DNA of 28,358 nucleotides from an uncultured Eubacterium sp. (GTDB lineage Bacteria > Bacillota > Clostridia > Lachnospirales > Lachnospiraceae), in the NCBI GenBank assembly GCA_934317205.1, contig CAKREL010000019.1:1-28358 (forward strand), written 5' to 3'. Position numbers and translations under genes: made by a program. This document shows, one piece after another, positions 16,908 through 28,100 of the stretch (the first letter of the stretch is position 1; each line of letters opens with the position of its first letter). The notes below the pieces were generated by a model, which saw only the letters and a program-made list of their open reading frames with translations, made no database searches and had not been told where the DNA came from.

Positions 16908-17088
16908 TTTATCTCAGTCGAGAAGACTCCCACTTCTGCAAGTGGTGAGTAATAACAAGTCTTTCTCAGTGAGAGTACAATCTCCGACTGAGATAAACGC
17001 TCCGCGAGGATGTGCAGTGATTCTGAGAAGAATATGTCAGCTTTCGCTGACCAGAATCACGCACCAAGTCTCACGTGCGTTCGACTTG
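16908..17088 (-). promoter_or_regulatory. Structured RNA leader upstream of the pilin genes
   Basis: The 216-bp gap between a minor pilin gene and the first tandem pilin is packed with inverted repeats. In transcript order: hairpin D, CAAGTC (17083-17088) with GACTTG (17065-17070). Next is stem C, a 9-bp stem (17052-17060 with 17017-17025), extended by GTGC/GCAC (17061-17064 with 17012-17015) across one bulged base and capped by a 6-bp stem with a GAAA tetraloop (17036-17051). Then comes a small CTC/GAG hairpin (17000-17008). Last is stem A, a perfect 13-bp pair (16985-16997 with 16908-16920) enclosing hairpin B (16926-16950). ACGCAC (17075-17080) in the loop of D can also pair with GTGCGT (17059-17064), so alternative folds exist. 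It does not match the class I or II cyclic di-GMP aptamers that I know. Its function is unknown. Confidence 0.6.
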
Positions 17089-17094
17089 AATTTT

Positions 17095-17832
17095 TCAGTC
17101 CTCCATAGTAGTCACATTGTCGTTTCGTACAGGCATATGACGAAACTGAAGAATTTCCGTATCGGCAGCCACGGCCTGTGTGCGTTCCGGATCACTGTAC
17201 AACGTCACCGTTGCTGTAATCTGGTTTACTGCAGTTCCCGCATTGATTCCATCCGGAAAAGCCCAGGTCACTTCCAGATAGTTTCCCATATAGAAACCTT
17301 CGCCAAACACAGTGGACACCGCACGGGCGACCGGAACTCCATCTTCGCTGTAACGATATTTTCCATTATTGCAAAAATAATAACGCGTCAGCAACTGTCC
17401 GGCCGGTACCGCTTCAGCCATCCCGGAATTCTGACTTCCGATCTGCAACTTCGTTGCATCACAGCCATCGGCCGATATAAGCACTACGTACCCATCTTCA
17501 TTCATAAATTCTAATATATTTCCTGAATTTTTTCCAGTCATATCCGTAATTTTTTCTGATTTTTTGTCATTTTGTTCATAAATTTTAATGTATCCGTTTG
17601 CATCTGCAGTCAAACCACGCAATTCGGTCATAACTGTATCGAGAATTGACTGCGCAAACTGCATCTTCTGTTCACGGACAAAAATCTTTGCGGCCGAACT
17701 TAACGCTGATGCCGCCATCACCATCATAATGCTGATGAGCAATAACGTAACAATCGTTTCCACCAATGTCGTACCACTTCGTTCCTTCAGTTTCCGCTTC
17801 ATCTTTTTTACATAAAAACTCAGCTTTTTCAT
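17095..17832 (-). CDS. Type IV minor pilin (PilW/GspJ-like position)
   Basis: A 245-residue pilin-like protein. The 20-residue basic leader ends in KLKERSG, and cleavage after G20 gives TTLVETIVTLLLISIMMVMA with the +5 glutamate. The globular domain is larger than in the major pilins (about 190 residues), as in PilW/GspJ-type minor pilins. The assignment to that class is by size and position only. The ATG at 17832 follows GGAGG by nine bases and overlaps the previous gene's stop as ATGA. It is the last of three minor pilin genes after the giant adhesin gene, and the structured leader begins right after its stop codon. Confidence 0.88.
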   Translation of the reverse strand: MKKLSFYVKKMKRKLKERSGTTLVETIVTLLLISIMMVMAASALSSAAKIFVREQKMQFAQSILDTVMTELRGLTADANGYIKIYEQNDKKSEKITDMTGKNSGNILEFMNEDGYVVLISADGCDATKLQIGSQNSGMAEAVPAGQLLTRYYFCNNGKYRYSEDGVPVARAVSTVFGEGFYMGNYLEVTWAFPDGINAGTAVNQITATVTLYSDPERTQAVAADTEILQFRHMPVRNDNVTTMED

Positions 17833-18233
17833 TGCGTGGTACCTCCTGCTGCCTGAGTTTCTGATGTACCAGGCAGACCATAGGTATAAAAAGTAATGAT
17901 TTGATTTGCTCCTTTGGAATCGGTATAACTAACCTGTTTGGATGCCAGATTCAAATCTACGGAAAATACCTGATTTCCAATCCGGTCCATCTCCGGTGTG
18001 GTTGCCACAAACCGAAGCGTCTGATCACTTCCTGGGGTCTGTTCTGCCGATGCCAGATTCTTGATGATTTCTGCATTCTGTGCACGAATCTGCTTGTTTT
18101 GTTCCATCGAGGCATGACTATAAGAAATTGCCCCCTGCAGGATTCCAAAGAGAATCAGAAAAATGAACATACTTGCAACCACTTCCACCAGAGTTTCCCC
18201 TGATTTTTTCCTGATCTTATGTAACTTCATCAT
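17829..18233 (-). CDS. Type IV minor pilin (PilV/GspI-like position)
   Basis: A 134-residue pilin-like protein with a short 12-residue leader (MMKLHKIRKKSG). Cleavage after G12 gives ETLVEVVASMFIFLILFGIL, which keeps the +5 glutamate; the first mature residue is Glu instead of Phe or Met. The remaining domain is small and ends in a Gly/Thr-rich tail (AAGGTTQ). Small size and position between the other two minor pilins resemble PilV or GspI. GGAGG lies 12 bases before the first ATG. It overlaps both neighbours by ATGA (18230-18233 and 17829-17832), so the three minor pilins are translationally coupled. Confidence 0.87.
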   Translation of the reverse strand: MMKLHKIRKKSGETLVEVVASMFIFLILFGILQGAISYSHASMEQNKQIRAQNAEIIKNLASAEQTPGSDQTLRFVATTPEMDRIGNQVFSVDLNLASKQVSYTDSKGANQIITFYTYGLPGTSETQAAGGTTQ

Positions 18234-19063
18234 TCGCTATCTGTACCTCCTCCCTGCGTCGTATCCGCATGAACATTTTCATGAAATACACACGATGTTG
18301 TCTGCGGCAGGAATTCGTATTTGATTGCCTCGGATCCTTCTGGTGTATAAATCTCTCCGCTGGTATTATTTTTGTGCCACTTACTGCCATCCCAGACAAT
18401 GTCCACTCCATTATGAGAAAACTTTACCTCGTACTTTTCTTCCCGGCTGTACTCTGTTTTGCAGGTATAGGTAGTATCATCACAGGAAGCAGTCACCTCA
18501 ACGATCAGATTGTATTCACGCACCGTAGTATTTCGGATGCGGTCAATCTCTGTCTGATAATTTGTGCCCGCCGCTGCAATATCTAACTCACCGGTTTTCA
18601 CTGAATCCATTGTCTCTGCACTGTTCTTTTCTTTGGACAGTGTGATTCGGATATTTCCATATCCGGCAGGCAGGGATGCTGCCTCCGCCAGATTTTCAAG
18701 ATTCGTATCACTCACCAGAAAATTATATTTCGATGCATCCGGATAGTCCTCACTGTAATCTAGATACTGTGTGTCATCCAAAAATTTGTTTGCAAACGCA
18801 TAAAATGTCTGATTCTGTGAACCGTCACTGCTTCTGTTATCATATTTCAGTAACTCTTCATTTAATACCTGCGCGGCAGAAGTCGCCAGCTGATTGCACC
18901 GTTCTTCCTTCAGGCGCAGATTTGACTGCGCCGTCAGAAGTCCGGCCGTATAAAGGATTGCAGCGGCAAAGGCTACAAAAAATGCTGATACACAGATCAC
19001 AACAACCATCGATATCCCGTTTTTCTTATTTTGCCGAAGCTGCTGCCAGCCTTTCCATTCCAT
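18230..19063 (-). CDS. Minor pilin without +5 glutamate (PilX/GspK-like)
   Basis: A 277-residue pilin-like protein. An ATG at 19105 overlaps the stop of the giant gene (TAATG), but the ATG at 19063 has GGAGG eight bases upstream and is chosen. The leader MEWKGWQQLRQNKKNG ends in Gly, and cleavage there gives ISMVVVICVSAFFVAFAAAI, with Val instead of Glu at position 5. In type II secretion GspK, and in PilX-type proteins, loss of the +5 glutamate marks the subunit that caps the tip of the pilus. The large globular domain (about 230 residues) contains NYQTEIDRIRNTTVREYNLI and ends NVHADTTQGGGTDSE. The position directly after the giant protein gene suggests that the two products interact. Confidence 0.82.
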   Translation of the reverse strand: MEWKGWQQLRQNKKNGISMVVVICVSAFFVAFAAAILYTAGLLTAQSNLRLKEERCNQLATSAAQVLNEELLKYDNRSSDGSQNQTFYAFANKFLDDTQYLDYSEDYPDASKYNFLVSDTNLENLAEAASLPAGYGNIRITLSKEKNSAETMDSVKTGELDIAAAGTNYQTEIDRIRNTTVREYNLIVEVTASCDDTTYTCKTEYSREEKYEVKFSHNGVDIVWDGSKWHKNNTSGEIYTPEGSEAIKYEFLPQTTSCVFHENVHADTTQGGGTDSE

Positions 19064-19104
19064 AAATAGTTCCTCCGGTCTGCACCATTTTTGTGCTGAT
19101 TCCA

Positions 19105-22100
19105 TTAATTATTCCAGCTGATCTCATATGTGTCTGATGCAGCATAAGCATCACTTACTGTCACAGTCAGATTTTTCTGTACATCTGCCTGGAAAGATGC
19201 TTTCTGAGTCACCGCAAAGTTTGCATGTGTCACACTGCTTCCATCCACTGCTGTCAATTTTTCCACATCCGGCAATTTCAGTACATAATGAAGTGTTCCA
19301 TCACCCTGAAGCTGAACTGTCAGCTGTGCAGTCAGCGTTAATGTATAATAATAAGTTGCTCCGCTGTCTGCCTTATAATTGGACGATACGGCCACACTGT
19401 AAGCATTCAGATCATACGTGTGCACTTTTGCCGTTTCCGGCGTTCCACTTGGGTAGGTCTCCGTATTTTTCGATACTGTCTCCCAGATGTACTGCCACTT
19501 TTCTGCCGTCTGGTCTGTCTGGTCCTGAATTTTGCGATATACATACTGCTGTACTTCCGCCGTTTTATTTCCGGCCGCATCTGTTTTTTCCAAAATACGA
19601 AGCTGACCATTCAGTGCTCTCGTTCCGGTTGCAGATGCCGGATCTGTCATCTGTCCTGTCAGATCCACGCTGTACATATCTGCACAATCTACGCTGTCCC
19701 AGGAAAGAGCCGTATGTAGTGCTGTCCAGTTCTGCACACTGCCCGATACGTTCGGCGTTGTCTGGACGGTCGCCGCAACAGTATCCCTCAGGCTGTCTGA
19801 GGTAACCACCGGCTGTGCCAATTTCACATATGGAAGCTGATATACATCCGGGGATCTGGTCCACAACGAACTTACACTTCCGGCGCCGGATGATATTCTG
19901 GCGTAAAATACAACCCATTTTCCAGCGTATTGGATGGACAGATCAGTTACTATATGATAATAAGTCTGTGCGTTTGATACATCCATTTGTACTGGTACAT
20001 CACCAGCCGGATAAACAGCCATATAGGCGCCAGGGTCTGAACTTGTCGCTTTTGCCGCTTCTCCTGCACTGTTATATACATACGCACGCAGCAGGTATGC
20101 ACTTCCTCCCGGCGGAATGCTTGCACGATCCGCTGACAGCCCAACTCTCAGACCACCTGACAGAAAACTTGCCGCTTCCATCGGATTTGCTTTGTCAAAA
20201 GCCCAGTTTACGTTCCATGATACATTTGGCTGTGCAATACGCGACGGAACCTGAAGTTCACAGGAAACTCCCGCCGCACTGTTTATGAATATATTTGCAT
20301 TACTGGATTGTGCAACCACATACACAGTAATTCTCTCACCTGCATATTTTTCCAGATTTACAATCTGAGAATAGGTTGCTGCACCTGTTGCTTTCTGCAC
20401 AGAGCCAACTTTTTCTGCAATTCCAAGATTTCCGGATGTATCATACGCACGTACATAAATCTGATAACCGGCACAATAATCCTCATTTGGAATACATGGC
20501 CAGATTACTTTATAATTCAACTCATTATGATCCACATTCGTCACAGAAGCCTGTCCCGGTTTTTCCAGTCTCTGTGCCACTGAATAAGTCGCAGTTGAGG
20601 AAAGTCCGATCTGCTTTTTCGATGCATCACCGATTCGGGTAACTTTCAGGCGAACCCGCGTATAATTCCAGTCCTCTCCGTTAATGGTAAAGGTTCTGCC
20701 ACCAGTGTAATCACCAGTATCTATTGTAACTTCCTTGCCATCTGCATCAATACCGGTCAAAACGATCTCATACGTCGGATTTTCTTTATCCGATATATCT
20801 TTGTCCCAGGAGAATATATATTGCATCTGATTCTCACTGTCATAAGACGGTGTCAGACTGCTTCCATCTGCCTGATCCATCTCTGGAGCGGGCAGCCAGT
20901 CAAATAACTTACCGGAAACTGTCTGGTATGGCTTAAAATCCTGCCAGTTATTTCGAACTGCCACACTGTAACTATATCCCCACTGCTCCGTACCATCCGC
21001 ATTGAATCCTTTCAGCTCTGTAACTGCACCACTCTTTGGCTTACTGTCTGTATCATGATACAGATATACCGGTCCAAGGCCAGTCTGCGCATACCACAAT
21101 CTGACATGCAGATTCTGCGCCTTTCCAAGATATTCCGGTAAATTTGTAAAATGAGCAGTAACACTTCCGCTGGATACCGTCATCATATCTGTCTTTGCAA
21201 ATACAATATCTTGATGAACAGTTCCTTTGGCATCGGTCCAGTCGCCAAGCAATTCTGCGCGGTAAATCGGATTTACTTCCAGTATCTCTGCATTTTTTGT
21301 ATCATCAATTGTCACATCCACACTGAGTGTATCCAGTGTATTTCCTGAGATTGAATAACTTGTCTTTGCTATATGGCTCAGATTATCAGTGCTCCATTTA
21401 TATGGAGTATCCAGACCAATGAATGCCTGGAACAATGGCATATATGCAGATGTTGAAATTACAGGTGAATCCTCATAATCTGTATTACCATGCAAAGCCT
21501 GTGCAATCATCTGATAAGTATTATCTTTCTTATTCTTTTTACTATCAAAATTTATTGGCAGAATACCTGCTGGATTATCAGCACTTAATACCACATTTTT
21601 ATCTTTTCCATAAGCATTTAGATAAATATTCACTTTCCAGCCAGAATATTGTTCATACTCCTCAAGATTGTTCAAACTCACTTGATAATAGTAAAAAACC
21701 TTTTCTCCATTAAGCATATAGCCATCCGGTACCATTACAAGTTCTGCCCGGACTTCCGGGCTTGGAAGAATAGCCCCACTCTGGATAACACTGGCTTCTG
21801 TTGGCACTGATTTTTCCACATCCTCGAACATGCTGACCGACTGAACTGAAATATTCAATTTTCCTGATAATCCTGAAGGAATATCAAAACTTTCGTTTTC
21901 TGTGTAGATCATTTGGGTTGCACTCTGTCCATTGCTGCCCGTAATGCTCACCAGATATGCAAACGGATCACATTTCGTCGCAGGATCTGCTGGCAGATTA
22001 CCCGGTGTCACAGAAATACTGATCTTACCATCTGCCACAGTCGCTTTTGCAGAAACAGGAGCCAAAAGCTGTTTCTGACTGTCTGTCAGCAAAATACCTT

Positions 22101-25100
22101 CCAGGCGTCGATAACTTTCACGAGACTGATTATAAATCTCATCGTTCTCAAGATCTGGATTTTCTGTACATTTTTTGTACACATTATCATTCCAATGATG
22201 GTCCTCATTTCCTGTATAAAACAAAATCTGACCAATTCTTGTTGTTTTGTCCGCAGCTACAATATATCCATCAGAATCAACGAAACAATCGCTTCCAATA
22301 GTATCAATGCCGCTATAAATCTCTGCAAAGGCATATTTATAGCTACTTTCTGTTCTTTCAACCGCTACCGAATGGATATTGCTAATATAATCACCCCAAT
22401 GTACATTGCCTCTCCGGGTGACAGGAACATTCACTTCTCCACTTCCACGACTGATGACATTCCCATTTTCATCCAATTTTCCAAGGACAAATTTATTATA
22501 ATAAAATCCGGCATCAGATCCATATCTCTGAGGACCAAGTCCATCAATAAAGAAATTATTTTTTCGGTTATTGCTGTCTTGTATATTTCCGGCTGTTCCT
22601 CCCTGATTATTTCCGGTTGAATAAATTGGGCTATTCGTCGGTTTATACCCATATACATTTACTGAATAGCAGTCATTTACAATTGTATTACTCCATCCAC
22701 GCTCAGTATAACGTGCACCAATAATTCCGCCAGAAAACCGGCTTCCCTGTAACTTTTCAGCAAAATTCCTGCAGCGCTCCACCTGAAGTTTTACGCGCTG
22801 AGTAGATGTTACCACTTCAGATCCATTACTGCTTGTCGGTACATTGTCACAGGAAAGGAATCCAAAAATACCGGAAGCCATGGATGAAGAATAAATTTCT
22901 ACATCAGGGCCATTTACACAATCCAGAATGCGAATCGTAAATTCCTGTCCTTTATCCGCATCATTTACTTTATAGGTAGTAACATTACCAAGAATACCAG
23001 CACTGTCATTTGCTCCGTAAGAACCAGATGACAGGCTGGCTCCTTTTCTCATATACAGATTACCATGATTTTCGCAACCGATGATATTGTAATCATTATC
23101 TTCATATGCATAATACAACTGTGCAACAATTCCACCAGACGCTCCACTCCAGCCAAGCTGCAGTGAAGTCTGAAGATTACCATAATTCCTACAATCCGAA
23201 ATCGTACCACCAGCTGCTGTCCACTGTCCTATAATTCCTCCGGAATAATGAGAACGATAACAATAAACGGTACCAAAATTAATACATTTTTCAAGTGTCC
23301 AGTCATTTCCGGTAGAAGTATTCTGATTTCCAATGATTCCGCCTGCGAAACGGTTTGTCTGACCATCTTCGCCTGCTTTTTTTGAAGTGCCGGCAGACAC
23401 CTGGCGTCCGACAAAAGCCCCATTGACCAGACAAGCTAAGCTTTTCTCTGACTCATTCATACCGATCACACCACCGGTACCAACACCAACTGCTTCTGAA
23501 CGATTCAAGATAAACCAGTTACCTGAAACGCATCCATTTAACACACCGTCTGTACTGTTAAAGGCCGTAATGCCTCCGATACTGCCGTTTGCCGTCATTT
23601 TCAAGTTCATACGGTCTTGTGAAATCGTCGTTTTTGAATTATGATAAACAGAATTTTCGATTTCATAATGCGAGTTTCCGTCTACCCATTCTACCGGTTT
23701 CGTATCCGGTGACAGATTTCCTTTCTGTACATCATGCGCTGCATTTACCAAGGCTGACACATCTGCCATTGTCTCCGCTGTCATGATCAATGATGTCTTG
23801 TTGCTTCCGGACATCCGGATCGTTCCTTTGTTAAATCCAGTCACGCCGCCAAGCATACCATATTTAGCCTGCAGTACACTCTTGCTATTATCCGCAAGCA
23901 TACAACTGTCAATCAACGCATTTGTCTCATTTTTACCAACAATTCCACCTGCATGGCTCGCCATTGCTTCTTTCTGTGCTGTAGTACTTGTACTGGTAGC
24001 CGTATAGATACCTTGAATATCCATACGGATCTGAGTAACCACGTTATGACTTAATTCCGCATAGTTGATGCCCGCAATGCCACCATAGCAATTTCCGGCT
24101 GCACCGGCATTTACTTTTTCTGCTATCGTTCCATTAAAGCTGCAGTCTGTAACCTTCACCTGATAATCAGTATCTGCATTCAAACGGATAGATGTTCCAT
24201 TGCTGCCAACAATTCCTCCCAGATACTGATAACCGCTGAAGTTATCAAACGTCAAATTGCTTGCGACAATACCTGACACAACACCTGCATTAGAACCAAC
24301 TGCGCCGCCAACGGTCAGATTCCCCTTGTTTGCTTTAATCTGTGGCATATATTTCAGATCAAATGCACTGGTTCCGGTGGCAGTAGCTGCCGTAGATGTA
24401 ACCATGCCGGTATTTTCCCCCGCAATTCCACCAAATACAGTTGCATTACCGCATAATACTACCGAATTTCCCGGAATGCTGTCTGTAATCATTCCGCTGT
24501 TCGTCGCAACAATGGCTCCGCTGGCATTTACATCCAGACTATAAATTTCCACATTATCGTAAATGCTGTTTCCATTGACTCTGCAATACTCGATCCTGCC
24601 AGCGTTTGTTGCCGCAATTCCTCCAGCATAACCGTCACTGCTTCTGACATTTCCGTAGTTATTGCAGTTTTGGATAACAGCCTTTGGATTCGTCGTTTCT
24701 GCCACGATTCCGCCTGCATTTCCCGCATCGGCACTGACATTGTCGCAACGGTTCACCGCATACTGAATCGTTCCATCCGTCACGCCGGCGATTCCACCGA
24801 CGGTTCCATGGGAAGCCTGTACCCTTCTCGCCTTCGCAGTAATATATAATCTATTATCCGTGGAGCGTTTGATCTGCCCATGATTGATACCGACAATTCC
24901 ACCGACTTTCTCGTAGCCTTGCACTGTCACTTTATCTGAAACAACTACAATTTCACTATTTCCATCAGCATTTCCACTAACTAGAATACTTCCACCAGTC
25001 TCATTAATACCAACAGCACCGCCGACACCGGCTCCTCTCATACCGGAAACCAAATGACCAGATGAACTGTCATCTTTTGAAAGCTGGATTTCACCACTGT

Positions 25101-28100
25101 TTTGCCCGGCAAGTCCACCAACTGATGCAAATCCGGTTTCATCCGCTCCAGAAGCATTTACAGTGGCATTATTTGTATTTTCAAAAAGAATACCGCCCTG
25201 CAGGTTCCATCCAGCGATTCCGCCAAGATGATCCCTTCCTGCAATTGTTTTACCTGATGCAGTTGTACAAAACATTACAGTTCCGCCATTGCTGTTGATA
25301 CCAACAATTCCACCCACATATTCCAGTGCTGCATTTCCAAAATGTTCACTAAGTTCACATTTTGTCACAGTTCCTGCATTCAGGCCAACCACACCGCCAC
25401 TTCCGGTAAACCCAGAAAGTGATCCGGTATTGGTACAATGTGTAATCGTTTCATTTTCCAGTGCAACACCTGTAATACCACCGATAAAATGCAGTTTCAG
25501 GTTCTTGGCATCTTCTGAAAGGAGTTTCGGTATCTCGCCACTGGCTCCATATGTTCCCAGTTTCACTGCTCCATCAGATACATCTGTCTTTCCTGACAGT
25601 TCCGATGCAAATGTAATATTTCCCACATTTTTACAGTTCTTAATCTGGATTTTACTGTTCTTTTCACAGTAACCCAGCACACCACCGGAATACATGACTG
25701 TCTGAATCGGAATATTATTTGTATTTATCTTTAAATCACTGGCGGTATTTCCATTTGTTGAAATCGTCAGCGTATATGGATTTGCAGATTCCATGACCGC
25801 TGTCGGTACATTCGTCGCCGAATAAAGTTCTGGCAGTATCTGTGCCACATTTAATTCTACAGATGTACGGATTCCCTCATCATTTTCTACATCAGCGGTC
25901 GGAATCTGACTTTCTGTATAAGTTCTCTGATAACCAATAATTCCACCGCAGAAAGCTTCTCCGGTAATCGTTCCGAGCATATTATCCGCACGCAGAGCTG
26001 ATATCTCTGTATCTTCCCTGATATTCAGTACATTTGCACCAATCACTCCACCAACAAAGTATCGTCCCTGCACACTTTGTGGTTTTACTGTCAATGTCTG
26101 CTGTGCTGAATCCACAGAAGCATTAAATCCAAATGCACCTCCCGCACATTTTTCATAGGCATAAATCTGGCCTCCGATGAGCGTATAATTTACATCAAGT
26201 GTAGCTTTCACATCATTGAACCCGGCTATCCCTCCAACATAGTTGTTCCCAACTACAATACTGGATACTGACTTCACCATGATGGCCTGACTCTCATCCG
26301 AAAACTCGATCTCACCATTATTATATCCGACAATTCCTCCAACATAGTCGCTTCGGGCATCCCAGGTATTGACGACCATATCAAAAATAGAATTGCCATA
26401 ATCAGACAGATAACTTGCGCAGTCACTGATTCTCGCACCGTTGGCATTATATCCAACGATACCACCAACATAACGTCCGCCCTCTCCATTTTCTTTTTTA
26501 GTCCCAGCTACTACGCCATTGTTGATACAATTAGATAAAACAACATCTTTTGTATTATAACCGACAATTCCACCCACATATTCATTTCCAATAACATAGC
26601 TCCGGTTTGTTGTAACAGAGACGCTCTCATGCAGCTGAGCCTGGATTGCATCACTGATATTTCCACCAAGCCCGCCTGCAATTCCACCGACATATTTAGC
26701 GCCAAGAATATAACCATTGCTTTCCGTTCCGCAGTTTGCTATCAAACTGTGATTGCCATAGCCGACAATGCCACCCACGTACTGGCCTTTCAACAACGCT
26801 TTCTTATTTTTATTATAGGAAAAACTGGAAGACCGTCCGGATGCACTGGTAGAATTATAAACCAATGTTCGATATGCATATCCAACAATTCCGCCAAAAT
26901 AATTTCCATTGACAGAATCTGTTGCCGCTGATGTACAAAGAATCAGTCCTGTATTTGAACTGTCTTTGATTGCCGCCTCAGATTCCCATTTTTTTTGATC
27001 AAATGTGTCTGCAGTTCCGTCAATCATGCCAACAATTCCACCGGTCATATAATTGCCGGATACCCCGGCATGATTCCGGCAGGAAAGAAGTACACTTTTC
27101 TCTTCTTTGCTCTCCAGTTTCGCATATCCTGCGATTCCGCCGATTCCTAAGGCATAGTTTTCACAATCACCTGTATTGGCTGCCCCACTCATAGTAGGAA
27201 GATGCGCTTCCACTGCCCCTTCCATCGTTACATCTTCTATTTTTCCGGTTGTTGATGCAGTCAGATTTCCATCCTTGTCCGTATCTGCCAGAATACCAAC
27301 GACTCCACCCACTGCTGCAATCTGTGTATTTCCATTTGCAGACAGCACTGCCGATTCAAGTGAAACATTTACTGTCTTTGCATTCTGCACTGAGTTATTA
27401 TCTGCCACAGACGTAATCTCTGTATGTTTGATCACGCCCGCACTGCGTCCTGCAAGGATACCAATGCCTTTCAACTGCGTGTAAGTATGTACTTCATTTT
27501 CCTGTCCAGTTGACACACCAAATGTAATACTTGGTTCGCGCAGCACAAAATCTGTAACCGTTCCTTCCAGCTCTCCAAACAGACCCAGATATTCTGTCTT
27601 TTTTAGATTAGAAGCAGCAGAGGCATCAGCCAGCTGCTGTACCGTCTCATCATCCACAATGGACGTTTCACCCAAACGCAGATTGGACACATATGTTTTC
27701 TTACCATGTCCCTGCAGCGTATGCTTTTTTGGAAGTACTGCAATGGTTGGAAAATCTGCTGCCTCATCCGCAGAGTTTTCTTTCCACGCCAGCTTTTCCA
27801 CGGTTGCCCCCGCTGTCTCCTGCTCATCTGCAGTCAGATCATACACACCGGTTCCCACAGAAGTCCAGTCCATATTTTTATTTGTCAGCTCGAAATCTGC
27901 ATCAATATCTGCATCATAATAACGCATATTGGAGAGATGACGAAATGCTGCTATTTTCACTTTATTTCCATTGGTTTTATCCGCAAACATCGTGTTTGCA
28001 TCATTGGATGTTACAGATTGACTGGAACGATACTCTCTCGTGACTGAATTACTGCTGTCTGTTCCCGCATAAGAAATTGCCTTCACCGTCGCATAAATAT

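Noticed and set aside
16908..17088. Cyclic di-GMP riboswitch (class I or II) before the pilins
   Set aside because: Context would fit, but the conserved core sequences of either class that I know are not present; only the GAAA tetraloop is shared, which is too common to count.
16908..17088. MITE or other small mobile element
   Set aside because: The inverted repeats are internal stems, not terminal; there is no target-site duplication and no second copy in the window.
16894..17514. Plus-strand ORF of 206 codons across the leader and minor pilin
   Set aside because: It is antisense to a clear pilin gene and to inverted repeats, has no ribosome-binding site, and the product is Cys/His/Arg/Ser-rich without domain pattern.
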